From NCBI GenBank assembly GCA_003021235.1, contig PXQR01000017.1:1-36075 (forward strand): DNA of 36,075 nucleotides, in the 5' to 3' direction. The notes below the pieces were generated by a model, which was given only the letters and a program-made list of their open reading frames with translations, was not told the origin of the DNA and did no database searches. The stretch comes from Halobacteriales archaeon QH_6_64_20 (GTDB taxonomy: Archaea; Halobacteriota; Halobacteria; Halobacteriales; Halococcaceae). This document shows positions 24,252 through 32,766 of this stretch, in pieces. The translations under genes were made by a program, and so were the position numbers. Position 1 is the stretch's first letter. Each line of letters opens with the position of its first letter.

Positions 24252-24582
24252 CCACACACCTTTTTTGAGCAGTAGCCTCCGCAGTGAGTCGGTTTTGCCG
24301 ACGAGCGAGGAGATCCGACGAGAAAAAATCTGTTCTCGTGAGCGAGCGTCAGCGAGCGAACGAGAGCAGGCAGTGGGAGGTGAGTGACCGCAGGGAACGA
24401 ACGGAAACGACCCTTGCCGCAAAAAGCCGCTCACTCGCGCTTTCAGCGCTCGTTCGCAGGGAACCGCTCGTTCCCTGCGGTCACTCGCGGATGCAACACC
24501 CTCTGCACTCGCTACAACTGTGGTTGCTTCCCGACCAGTTCGTCGTGGTGTTTCACACTGGCTCGAAGAACACTATGTCCCC
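24252..24582. repeat. Non-coding palindromic repeat region
   Basis: 331 nt between convergent genes with layered inverted repeats. A perfect 19-bp pair, GAGTGACCGCAGGGAACGA (24382-24400) and its complement (24468-24486), encloses about 67 nt. Inside the right arm is a tight hairpin, CGCAGGGAAC, 5-nt loop, GTTCCCTGCG (about 24455-24479). AGCGAGCG-type repeats with TCTCGT...ACGAGA arms lie at about 24333-24366, and T tracts on the minus strand (AAAAA at 24421-24425) could end the CobW-type transcript. It looks like a small non-autonomous haloarchaeal repeat element; no transposase is present. Confidence 0.55.
24261..24266 (+). terminator. T6 terminator after the 51-aa gene
   Basis: Six consecutive T residues 9 nt downstream of the TAA at 24249-24251, an archaeal-style intrinsic terminator. 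Confidence 0.5.
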
Positions 24583-25734
24583 TTACTCCGGGAACGGATC
24601 GGCGATACTTTTCGAGTTGATTTCCTCATCAGTTGCGAGGCAGTCCTCAAGGGCTTCGATCATCTCGTCTTCGTCCATGTCCGTGCCGATGAACACGAGT
24701 TTCGTCTCGGGGGTCTCCTCGCCCCACTCGCCGAGCGGGCCCGCTTGCACTGATCGACCGGCCCGACTGAGTCCCATCACGGCCTCCTGCCGGCCTGCGA
24801 GGTAGAAGAATCCCTTCGCCCGGATGACGTCGCCGGACCACTCGTCGAGCCAGGCATCAAAGCGCTCGGGCTGAAACGGGCGTGACTCCCGATAGACGAA
24901 CGAGGACACGCCGTGGGCTTCGGCGGCCGACTCGCCGTGTGCATGTGCGTGGTCGTGGCCGTGACCGGCTCCGGCGTGGTCGGACGCTTCGTCGCCGTCG
25001 GCCAGTTCGTGTTTCCAGCCCGGCGCGCGCGTCGCTTCCTCGAAGTCGAACGTCCCGGTGTCGACGATCTTCCCGGGATCGATCTCGCTGTAGGTCGTCC
25101 GGATCACCTCCGCACGCGGCCCGAGGCGGGCAACGACCGTCTCGATCTCGTCGAGCACGTCGTCGGACACCATGTCACACTTGTTCAGCAACAGGACGTC
25201 ACAGAACTCGATGCCGTCGACCAGGACGTCGGCGAGCGGTCGAGTCGGGTCCGGTTCGTCGGGGACCGATGCACCCGCATCGAACTCCTTCCAGAACCCA
25301 TACGTGTCGAGCACCGTGACCATCGTATCGAGATCGAACAGTTCCCTGGGATCGACCGCCGCCTCCTCGGTGCCGACGGTGAGCGCGCGGGCGATCGGGA
25401 TGGGTTCGGAGATGCCGGAGGCTTCGACCACGAGGTAATCGAATTCACGACTGTCGACGAGCCGTTTCGCTTCGGTGAGTAGGTCGTCCTGGAGCCGACA
25501 ACAGATACAGCCGTTCGAGAGGTCGACGATCCCGCTCTCGTCGTTCTCATCGTCGTTGTCCGCATCGTCCGCGAGCAGCTCGGCGTCGATGTTGATCTCA
25601 CCCATGTCGTTGACGATCACCGCGATCTCGCGCTCGCCCGGGTTCGCCAAGAGGTGGTTGACGAGCGTGGTCTTTCCCGCGCCGAGGTACCCACTGAGGA
25701 CGGTTACCGGAATCCGGTCACTCGTTGTAGCCAT
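24583..25734 (-). CDS. CobW/P47K (COG0523) family GTPase, putative zinc metallochaperone
   Basis: A 383-aa GTP-dependent metal-insertion chaperone. Walker A GYLGAGKT (15-22); after an acidic insertion (about 55-67) the metal-binding motif C76-I-C78-C79 (GCICC); VVEASGISEPIPIARAL (switch/Walker B region); LLLNKCD (G4). The N-domain is followed by a His-rich loop (SDHAGAGHGHDHAHAHGES), then the CobW C-terminal domain (VSSFVYRESRPFQPERFDAWL...VIRAKGFFYLAGRQ). The His loop suggests Zn, Co or Ni. The ATG at 25734 is preferred because TATA-like CCGTTTTGA (25758-25766, minus) is 28 nt upstream. Confidence 0.93.
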   Translation of the reverse strand: MATTSDRIPVTVLSGYLGAGKTTLVNHLLANPGEREIAVIVNDMGEINIDAELLADDADNDDENDESGIVDLSNGCICCRLQDDLLTEAKRLVDSREFDYLVVEASGISEPIPIARALTVGTEEAAVDPRELFDLDTMVTVLDTYGFWKEFDAGASVPDEPDPTRPLADVLVDGIEFCDVLLLNKCDMVSDDVLDEIETVVARLGPRAEVIRTTYSEIDPGKIVDTGTFDFEEATRAPGWKHELADGDEASDHAGAGHGHDHAHAHGESAAEAHGVSSFVYRESRPFQPERFDAWLDEWSGDVIRAKGFFYLAGRQEAVMGLSRAGRSVQAGPLGEWGEETPETKLVFIGTDMDEDEMIEALEDCLATDEEINSKSIADPFPE

Positions 25735-25835
25735 TACCGATACGTCGCTCGCTAGCCTCAAAACGGCTTAGTCGTGATCGCTGACAGCTCGGGGACGAAC
25801 GCGATCGAATCCGGCCGACCGGCCGATCCGGCGGC

Positions 25836-26648
25836 CTACTCGCCGGTCCGAAAGGACAGATCGAGCGCCGGGGCGCTGTGGGTAAGCGACCCGAGCGAGA
25901 CGACGTCGACGCCCGTCCGTGCGTAGGCGGGAACCTCGGCGATCGTAATGCCACCACTGGCTTCCGCGAGCACGCCCTCGGGCAGAACCTCGACGCCACT
26001 CTCGACTTCCTCGGGCGAGAGGTTGTCGAACAGGACGATATCGGCCCCGCACTCGGCGGCCCGACGGCCATCAGCGGGGGTTTCGACTTCGACTTCGATC
26101 TTCGTCGCGAAGGAGGCGCGCTCACGGGCCCTCGAAACCGCGTCGTCGAGGCCCAGTTCGGCGACCTGGTTGTCCTTCACGATGACCATATGCGAGAGCG
26201 TAAGCCGGTGGGTGTCCCCGCCGCCCGCGACGATCGCTCGTTTCTCGATGCCCCGGAGTCCGGGCGTGGTCTTTCGCGTGCCGGCGACCCGCACGTCGTC
26301 GCGTTCCGCCCGAGCCGCGGCGACCGCTTCGTGAGTCCGGGTTGCGATCCCCGAAGCGTGGCTCACGAGGTTCACCGCGACGCGTTCGGCACGGAGCACG
26401 GCCCGAGCGGGTCCCTCGACACGGAGGACCGGCTCGCCGGCCTCGACGCGCTCGCCGTTCTCCCGGCGATCGGTGACGGTAACGTCGAGGTACCGAAAGA
26501 CCGCTTCGGCGGCGTCGAGACCGGCGACGGTACCTGTATCCTTGGCAACGAGCCGGCCCGTAGTCTCGCCGGGCACGTCGTTCGTGACGTCGTGGTGGCC
26601 CAGATCCTCCCGTAACCACCGTTCGACCTGGCTGTCGGTTACGACCAT
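25836..26648 (-). CDS. nadC: Nicotinate-nucleotide pyrophosphorylase (quinolinate phosphoribosyltransferase)
   Basis: Third enzyme of de novo NAD synthesis: quinolinate plus PRPP to nicotinate mononucleotide, CO2 and pyrophosphate. The 270 aa show the family's N-terminal DLGHHDVT, then AVLRAERVAVNLVSHASGIAT, the quinolinate-binding AGTRKTTPGLRGIEKRAI, GGGDTHRLTLSHMVIVKDNQVA, KIEVEVETPADGRRAAECGADIVLFDNLSPEEV and the C-terminal EASGGITIAEVPAYARTGVDVVSLGSLTHSAPALDLSF. It begins 6 nt after the nadB stop, so it is the last gene of the nadA-nadB-nadC operon. Confidence 0.96.
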   Translation of the reverse strand: MVVTDSQVERWLREDLGHHDVTNDVPGETTGRLVAKDTGTVAGLDAAEAVFRYLDVTVTDRRENGERVEAGEPVLRVEGPARAVLRAERVAVNLVSHASGIATRTHEAVAAARAERDDVRVAGTRKTTPGLRGIEKRAIVAGGGDTHRLTLSHMVIVKDNQVAELGLDDAVSRARERASFATKIEVEVETPADGRRAAECGADIVLFDNLSPEEVESGVEVLPEGVLAEASGGITIAEVPAYARTGVDVVSLGSLTHSAPALDLSFRTGE

Positions 26649-26654
26649 CGCTGC

Positions 26655-28457
26655 TCAGTCGTCGGCATGGGTTTCGGTTCCACGGTCGGTTTCGGTGCCC
26701 GCGCTCGACCCGGCTTCATCGCCGTCGGTTTCGTCGGTCGCCGTGTCGGTTGCGAGGTAGTGACAGCCCCGCGATTCGGGGTTCGACGCGGCGGCACGCG
26801 CGACGAGCAACCCGGAAACGACGGCACCGCGCAGTTCGTACAGGCTCCGGGAAGTCCGAGTCCGGGTGTAGGCATCGACCTCACCCTTGAGCCGCCGGAT
26901 CGCGGCGGTCGCCCGGTTCAGTTCGGCCCGCGAACGGGAGAGACCGCAGTACTCGTCCATCACGCGGCGCAACCGAGCGAGTTTCTCCTCGCTGAAGTTC
27001 GTCGGCAACGCGGGATCGCTGTCGGCGAGGTCCGGCGCTTCGATCCTCTCGGGGGAGTATCCCGAAGCCGCTCGGCCGGCGCGCACTCCCCAGACGAGCC
27101 CTTCGAGCAGGCTCGTGCTCGCGAGCCGGTTCGCGCCGTGGACGCCAGGACGGGAACACTCCCCGACCGCGAACAGGCGATCGAGGCTCGTCCGGCCTTC
27201 GGTATCGACGGTGATCCCGCCACAGAGGAAGTGTTCGGCCGGTGCGACCGGAATCCCGCTCGCTGGATCGACACCACGCTTTCGACACTCGGAAGCGAGA
27301 TCGGGGAACTCGGTTTCGAAGTCGAGGTCTTTCCCGCTCAGATCGATCGCCCGCTCGCGAGCCGCGTCGGAGGAGACGTCCAAGTACACGGTATCGGTTC
27401 GCTCGCGTTCGGTCGCGACCGCGCGGGCGACGACGTCCCGGGGCGCGAGCTCGGCATCAGCGTGGTAGGTAGGCATGAACCGCTCGCCCTCGCCGTTCCG
27501 GAGGAGCGCTCCCTCACCGCGGACGGCCTCGCTCAGTAGGAACGTGCCTGCCGTGTCCCCGGCATCGTTCCCTCCATGTTCCGTGTCGTCGCGCTCGTCG
27601 TTGCCGTCTCCCTTCTCGCCTGCGAAGGCCGTCGGGTGGAACTGGACGTACTCGGCGTCAGCGACGTCCGCGCCGGCGAGAACGGCCATCGCGATGCCGT
27701 CGCCAGTACCCCCGGGATTCGTCGAGCGCGGGTACAACGAGCCGATCCCGCCGGTGGCGAGCACGGTCGCGCCCGCGTAGATCGGTTCGAACTCGCCGTC
27801 GGACGCACAGATCGCGCCGTGCACCCGACCCTCGTGGGTCAACAGGTCGAGTGCGGCGGTGTCCTCGCGGACGGTGACTCGCGGGTGATCGTCGAGATAC
27901 GAGAGGAAGGGACCGAGCACGTGGCGGCCGGTGCTCGCGTTCACGTGGAGGATCCGACGCTCGGAGTGGGCCGCCTCCCGGCCGTACGCGAACCCGGCGG
28001 CGTCACGAACCGCTTCGCTCCCCTCGCCGTCGGCGTTTTCGGTGTTCTCGCCGGTGTCCTCGACGTCGAACGGGATCCCTAACGTGTCGATCAGGACGTC
28101 CTCGACCAGGTCGTCGGCGTTTTCGACCAACACGTCGACGGCCTCGGGGTCGGCGGTATCGTCGCTCGCCGCGAGCACGTCCCGTTTGAATTCGTTAGGA
28201 TTGGACCGCGAGACGGCGATCCCGCCCTGTGCCCACCAGCTCGTCGACTCCTGAGGTCGGGAGGCTTTCGTCGCGAGCAACACCTCACTTCCCTCGCGGG
28301 CGGCACTCAGCGCGGCCGCACAGCCGGCGATTCCGCTACCGAGTACCAGCACACCGGTCGCGGTACTCTCAGTCGGATCGGCTGTCGACGAGTCGATATC
28401 CATCGTCTCGGTCGAGGCCGGATCGGTATCGATGTCGGTGTCGGTGTCTTCGATCAT
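26655..28457 (-). CDS. nadB: L-aspartate oxidase
   Basis: FAD enzyme oxidising L-aspartate to iminoaspartate, the first step of NAD synthesis. The 600-aa protein has a low-complexity Asp/Thr/Ser N-terminal extension (1-35), FAD motif VLVLGSGIAGCAAALSAAREG, substrate-site STSWWAQGGIAV, LATGGIGSLYPRSTNPGGTGDGIAMAVLAGADV, VQFHPTAF, LSEAVRGEGALLRN, and the C-terminal VGECSRPGVHGANRLASTSLLEGLVWG. An extra acidic loop (GEKGDGNDERDDTEHGGNDAGD) interrupts the region after HPTAF. A Shine-Dalgarno-like GGAGGT overlaps the end of nadA just upstream. Confidence 0.96.
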   Translation of the reverse strand: MIEDTDTDIDTDPASTETMDIDSSTADPTESTATGVLVLGSGIAGCAAALSAAREGSEVLLATKASRPQESTSWWAQGGIAVSRSNPNEFKRDVLAASDDTADPEAVDVLVENADDLVEDVLIDTLGIPFDVEDTGENTENADGEGSEAVRDAAGFAYGREAAHSERRILHVNASTGRHVLGPFLSYLDDHPRVTVREDTAALDLLTHEGRVHGAICASDGEFEPIYAGATVLATGGIGSLYPRSTNPGGTGDGIAMAVLAGADVADAEYVQFHPTAFAGEKGDGNDERDDTEHGGNDAGDTAGTFLLSEAVRGEGALLRNGEGERFMPTYHADAELAPRDVVARAVATERERTDTVYLDVSSDAARERAIDLSGKDLDFETEFPDLASECRKRGVDPASGIPVAPAEHFLCGGITVDTEGRTSLDRLFAVGECSRPGVHGANRLASTSLLEGLVWGVRAGRAASGYSPERIEAPDLADSDPALPTNFSEEKLARLRRVMDEYCGLSRSRAELNRATAAIRRLKGEVDAYTRTRTSRSLYELRGAVVSGLLVARAAASNPESRGCHYLATDTATDETDGDEAGSSAGTETDRGTETHADD

Positions 28458-28460
28458 TCG

Positions 28461-29594
28461 TTAGACCTCCAGCATTCGGTCGAGTGCGACGCGAGCGAGT
28501 TCTTTCTCCTGGGGCGCGACCTCGACGGCGTTTCGCTCGGTGCCCTCGGTGAGCCCTTCGAGCACCCAGGTCAGGTAGTTCGGATCGACCTGGCGCATCG
28601 CGTTACAGTCCATGCAGGCGTCCCCGCACAGGGGTAGGACCTCGATTTCGGGATGCCAGCGTGCGAGGTGCTCTGCGAGGTGGATCTCGGTGCCGATCGC
28701 CCACGTCTCGCCGGCCTCGGCCTCCTCGATCGTCTCACAGATGGTGCTCGTCGAACCGACGACGTCGGCCGCTTCGACCACCTCACGACGGCATTCGGGG
28801 TGGACGACGACCTGGGCGTCGGGATGGGCCTCTCGAACCCCCGTGACGTGATCCTCGCGGAAACGCTCGTGGACCTGGCAGTACCCGTCCCAGAGGATTA
28901 CCTCGGAGTCGGCCACCTCCTCGGGATCTTTGCCCTCGGGGTCCCAGGGGTCCCACTCCGCGGTCGAGTCCTCTAATCCCACGCGGTGGGCGGTGTTCTC
29001 GCCCAAGTGCTTGTCGGGCAGGAACAACACCTTGTCACCGCGTTCGAGCGCCCACTCGAAGGCCCGATGGGCGTTCGAGGACGTACAGACCAATCCTCCT
29101 TGTTCGGCACAGAAGGCCTTGAGGTCGGCATAGGAATTCATGTACGTGATCGGGACGATCTCGCTGTCGGGATCGGCGGCAGTTAGTTCGGCCCAGGCGG
29201 CGTCGACCTGTAGCGCCTCTGCCATTCCGGCCATCGGACACGAGGCCTCCATCGACGGCAGTAGTACCGTCTGGTCGTCGTCGGTGATGATGTCGGCGGA
29301 CTCGGCCATGAACGTTACCCCACAGAAGACGATATGGGAGGCGTCGGCCTCGGCGGCGCGCTTCGACAGAGCATACGAATCGCCGATGAAGTCGGCGTGC
29401 TCGACGATTTCGCGGCGCTGATAGTTGTGCCCGAGGATCAGGACGTCGTCGCCCAACTCGTCGAGGGCGCTCCCGATCCGTTCGGTGCGTGCCGCCTCGT
29501 CCAAGTCCCGGTAGCCCGGCGGGAGTTGTTCCAAGTTGTCGTATTTGAACAGGCTGAGGTCGGTCTCCAGCCCAATGGTCTCCATTTGTGCCAT
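28461..29594 (-). CDS. nadA: Quinolinate synthase A
   Basis: [4Fe-4S] enzyme condensing iminoaspartate with dihydroxyacetone phosphate to quinolinate. From the ATG at 29594 (MAQMETIGLETDLSLFKYDNLEQLPPGYRDL) the product is 377 aa; an upstream GTG or similar start at 29615 is less likely. Motifs: LILGHNYQRREIVEHADFIGDS, FCGVTFMAESADIIT, the cluster Cys in EASCPMAGMAEAL and LPLCGDACMDCNAMRQ, YMNSYADLKAFCAEQGGLVCTSSNAH, VVHPECRREVVEAADVVGST. First gene of nadA-nadB-nadC; 3 nt separate it from nadB. TATA-like AGATAGTAAA (minus, 29621-29630) is about 28-30 nt upstream. Confidence 0.96.
   Translation of the reverse strand: MAQMETIGLETDLSLFKYDNLEQLPPGYRDLDEAARTERIGSALDELGDDVLILGHNYQRREIVEHADFIGDSYALSKRAAEADASHIVFCGVTFMAESADIITDDDQTVLLPSMEASCPMAGMAEALQVDAAWAELTAADPDSEIVPITYMNSYADLKAFCAEQGGLVCTSSNAHRAFEWALERGDKVLFLPDKHLGENTAHRVGLEDSTAEWDPWDPEGKDPEEVADSEVILWDGYCQVHERFREDHVTGVREAHPDAQVVVHPECRREVVEAADVVGSTSTICETIEEAEAGETWAIGTEIHLAEHLARWHPEIEVLPLCGDACMDCNAMRQVDPNYLTWVLEGLTEGTERNAVEVAPQEKELARVALDRMLEV
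28465..28470 (-). promoter_or_regulatory. Shine-Dalgarno site for nadB inside the end of nadA
   Basis: GGAGGT (minus strand) lies within the last nadA codons, 7 nt before the nadB ATG at 28457. One of few clear SD motifs in the window, as expected for an internal operon gene. Confidence 0.6.
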
Positions 29595-29620
29595 AGTAGG
29601 GTTATCGTCTCGCAATTCGA

Positions 29621-29630
29621 TTTACTATCT
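29621..29630 (-). promoter_or_regulatory. Promoter of the nadABC operon
   Basis: AGATAGTAAA on the minus strand, about 30 nt upstream of the nadA ATG at 29594. The region further upstream (29615-29757) also contains two copies of TATGTTC (29678-29684 and 29693-29699) on the plus strand. Confidence 0.5.
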
Positions 29631-29757
29631 GCTGGTTTGAAGAACTTTCGTCTTCGGAAGTACGCGTGGATGATATAGTATGTTCGATGGGCTATGTTCA
29701 CGCTCGAACGGGACGCCCGGGGGAGCTGAGAGCGAGGGAGAAGCGACGAGACGGCGC

Positions 29758-31291
29758 TCAGCGGTCGTCGTGGGTGATCCGGCCGTCGACGACGGTGAGC
29801 GAAACGTCGATGTCCTCGATCTCTCCGGGGTGTTCCCAGGGCGATCGGTCGAGAATCACCAGGTCAGCCCTTTTGCCCACTTCGATCGTTCCCGATCGGT
29901 CCTCGTCGAAGCCCGCGTACGCCGCCCCGCGGGTATAGGCGCGCAGTGCTTCGGTGACCGTGAGCCGTTGGCGCTCGACGGGAGCGTTCACCGCCCAATG
30001 GACGCCGTAGAGCGGGCCGAGCGGCATACAGTCGCTCCCGAAGGCAAGCGGGACGCCCGCGTCGAGCAGGTCGGCGTAGGGGTTCGTCCGTCTGCGCCTG
30101 CTCTCGCCGAGGCGCTCGTCGTACAGACCCCCTTGAGTCGGCCCACTTGAGGAAGTTCGGCTGGACCGACGCGATCGCTCCGGTCCCGGCGAAACGCTCG
30201 ATCAGCTCCTCGTCGAGCACCTCGGCGTGTTCGACCCGGTGACGAGCGACCTCGGGATCGGTCGTTTCGGATCCATAGGCATCGAGCGTGGCCTCGATCG
30301 CCGCGTCGCCGATGGCGTGAGCGGCGAGCTGATAGCTCTCCTCATCGGCCCGGCGGACGAGTTCGTGTAGGTCGTCGGACGAGACGACCCACTGACCGGT
30401 ATCGTCGGTCGCCATGTCGTCGATCGTCGTGTCGTCGTTCCCGATGCCGTTTCCGTTCAGGTCTCCGCCTCTCTCGGCATTGATGTCAGCGTCGGCGTCG
30501 GCACTGCCGTCAGCGTACGGCTCGGTGAGCTTGGCGGTACGAGCGCCGAGACTGCCGTCGGTGAAGGTCTTGATCGCGCCGACCCGGACGAAGTCGTCCC
30601 CGTGGTTCGTCCCGAGACCGATCTCGGTCAGGGCATCGAGGTGATCGGACCAGTAGTTGAGCCGCACGCGGATCGGGAGGGCGTCCTCGGTAGCGAGGTC
30701 GCGGTACACGCGGGGCGCATCCGACCCCCGGATCATCTCGTGGACCCCCGTCACTCCGAGCTCCGCGGCGCGTTCGGTCGCGGCTTCGAGCAACTCGTAC
30801 AGGTCGTCGCGCGCCGGTTCGGTCGCCGCATACAGCGGGTCGATCGCCTCCTCGACGACGACGCCCGTCGGCTCGCCCCCCTCGGTGCGAACGTCGTCGT
30901 CGGGCATCGCCCCGCGAAACCGATCGAGCGCCACGGAGTTGACCCCGGCGGTGTGCATGTCCTCGCGGAAGGCGATTACCGGGCGGTCCGTGCTTACCTC
31001 GTCGAGGTCCTCGCGCGTCAGGAGCCGTGACTCGTCCCAGGTGCTCTCGTCGTACCCGTACCCCAGGATCGGCTCGCGACCGGAGCCCTCGTCGGAGTCG
31101 GCGGTCTCGCGGAGCAGGGCAACGCAGTCGGCGGGCGAGTCGGCCGCCGAGAGGTGAAAGGTGACGTCGTAATCGCTACCGAGGCGAACGATCTCGCCGT
31201 CGCGGATCGCGATCGCCTCGCAGGTCTCGTCGGGGTCGGCGAGCGAGTGGATCTCGGCGTTCCTGAGAACGAGGTCGGCGGCCGTGGACAT
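29758..31291 (-). pseudogene. YtcJ-like amidohydrolase, with internal deletion and frameshift
   Basis: A metal-dependent amidohydrolase starting MSTAADLVLRNAEIHSLADPDETCEAIAIRDGEIVRLGSDYDVTF at 31291. The family then has about 36-38 residues containing the metal motif DAHTH; here F45 is followed directly by HLSAADSPADCVALL, an in-frame loss of about 110 nt near 31157. The rest (KTFTDGSLGARTAKL, AHAIGDAAIEATLDAY, HRVEHAEVLDEELIERF, SVQPNFLKWADS) is normal until 30128-30134, where one extra base in an A/G run (AAGGGGG on the minus strand) shifts the frame. The end (GLYDERLGESRRRRTNPYADLLDAGVP, FGSDCMPLGPLYGVHWAVN, GKRADLVILD) is in the other frame to 29758. Without DAHTH the product could not bind its metal pair. 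Confidence 0.85.
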
Positions 31292-31315
31292 ACCGGACGG
31301 GCGTGAGCGCGACAC

Positions 31316-31322
31316 AAAAGGG
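31316..31322 (-). promoter_or_regulatory. TATA-like box of the amidohydrolase gene
   Basis: CCCTTTT on the minus strand, centred about 27 nt upstream of the ATG at 31291. Confidence 0.5.
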
Positions 31323-31404
31323 TGGCCCGAACCGGGCGAGGGGCGGACAACGAAAGGACGAACCGATGGACAACGCTTAGCCTCCCTCGCTTCGACACGC
31401 GGGT

Positions 31405-32700
31405 ATGACGAACGACTCGGATCCGGGCGACTCGAACCCGAGCGACCCGAACGACTCCGAGGGAACCCCCGGGAGCGATCTCGAAGGAAAGCCCGCCGAC
31501 CTCGCCGACCGCGTGGCGAGCGGCGACCTCCGACTACACGAACTCGAAGTCCATGTCGACCACGAGACCGCCGCTGCGGCACGACGACACCTCTTGGAGC
31601 GCGAAACCGACGCCGACCTCGATGCCGTCGGGAAGTACTCGTTCGCCGCCGCCGACGCCGAACCCAACATCGAGAACATGATCGGCGCGGTCGGCGTCCC
31701 CGTCGGAATCGCCGGCCCGGTGTCCGTCGCGGGCGGGGCGGTAGAAGGGGAGAAGTACCTGCCACTGGCGACAACCGAGGGCGCGCTCGTCGCGAGCGTG
31801 AATCGCGGGTGTGGCGTCATCAGGGAGTCGGGCGGAGCGAATGCGAGGATACTGAAGTCGCGGATGACCCGCGCGCCGGTCTTCCGGGTTGCCGACGTCA
31901 CCGAAGCCGAGCGGGTCGTCTCGTGGGTCAGAGGACACACCGACGGCCTGCGAGACGTCGCCGAAGGGACCACGAGCCACGGCGAACTGGTGGAGGTGAC
32001 ACCCTACGTCGTCGGCGATTCGGTCTTCTTGCGTTTCGGCTACGACACGAAGGACGCGATGGGCATGAACATGGCGACGATCGCTACTCAAGCCGCCTGT
32101 GACCGTATCGAAGAAGAAACCCCTGCCGAACTGGTAGCCCTCTCGGGGAACCTCTGTACGGACAAGAAACCGGCCGCGATCAACGCCGTCGAGGGCCGCG
32201 GGCGAAGCGTCACGGCCGACGTCGAGATCGATCGGGAGGTCCTCGAGGACCGACTGCACACCACGCCCGAGGCCATCGACGCGATCAACACCCGGAAGAA
32301 CCTGGTCGGGAGCGCGAAAGCCGCCAGCCTGGGGTTCAACGCCCAAGCCGCGAACGTCGTCGCCGCCGCCTTCCTCGCCACCGGCCAGGACGGCGCTCAG
32401 GTGGTCGAAGGGGCGAACACGATCACGACGACCGACGTGCGCGAGGCGGGCGAGACGTTGTACGCGAGCGTTTCGCTGGCGAGCCTCGAAGTCGGCACGG
32501 TAGGTGGCGGGACGAAACTCCCCACACAGGCGGCGGGGCTCGACGTCGTCGGGGTTCGCGGTGGGGGCGATCCGGCGGGATCGAACGCCGACGCGCTCGC
32601 GGAGGTGATCTCGGTCGGTGTGCTCGCCGGGGAACTCTCGCTTCTGGGCGCGCTCGCCTCTCGACACCTGTCGAGCGCCCACGAGCAGTTGGGACGCTGA
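31405..32700 (+). CDS. hmgA: Hydroxymethylglutaryl-CoA reductase (NADPH)
   Basis: Class I HMG-CoA reductase, making mevalonate for the isoprenoid chains of archaeal ether lipids; the target of statins in haloarchaea. 431 aa, of which residues 1-30 are an Asp/Ser/Pro-rich extension. Then LRLHELEVHVDHETAAAARR, ENMIGAVGVPVGIAGPV, catalytic Glu125 in TTEGALVASVNRG, DAMGMNMATIATQA, catalytic Lys in LSGNLCTDKKPAAINAVEGRG, Asp in ATGQDGAQVVEGAN, GTVGGGTKLPTQ, GGGDPAGSNADALAEVI and the C-terminal catalytic His426 (SSAHEQLGR). All four catalytic residues are present. TATA-like GCTTAGCC at 31375-31382 is 27 nt upstream. Divergent from the amidohydrolase. Confidence 0.97.
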   Translation: MTNDSDPGDSNPSDPNDSEGTPGSDLEGKPADLADRVASGDLRLHELEVHVDHETAAAARRHLLERETDADLDAVGKYSFAAADAEPNIENMIGAVGVPVGIAGPVSVAGGAVEGEKYLPLATTEGALVASVNRGCGVIRESGGANARILKSRMTRAPVFRVADVTEAERVVSWVRGHTDGLRDVAEGTTSHGELVEVTPYVVGDSVFLRFGYDTKDAMGMNMATIATQAACDRIEEETPAELVALSGNLCTDKKPAAINAVEGRGRSVTADVEIDREVLEDRLHTTPEAIDAINTRKNLVGSAKAASLGFNAQAANVVAAAFLATGQDGAQVVEGANTITTTDVREAGETLYASVSLASLEVGTVGGGTKLPTQAAGLDVVGVRGGGDPAGSNADALAEVISVGVLAGELSLLGALASRHLSSAHEQLGR

Positions 32701-32766
32701 GGAAAACGGTCTAACGGAAGCGTCGGATCGTCCGCGAGCGCGGATCGGCGCGACGTCGATAGCGGC

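Noticed and set aside
24520-24753. Plus-strand frame overlapping the CobW-type gene end, possibly a transposase remnant
   Set aside because: Most of it is antisense to the conserved CobW C-terminal domain and the rest has no similarity I can recognise.
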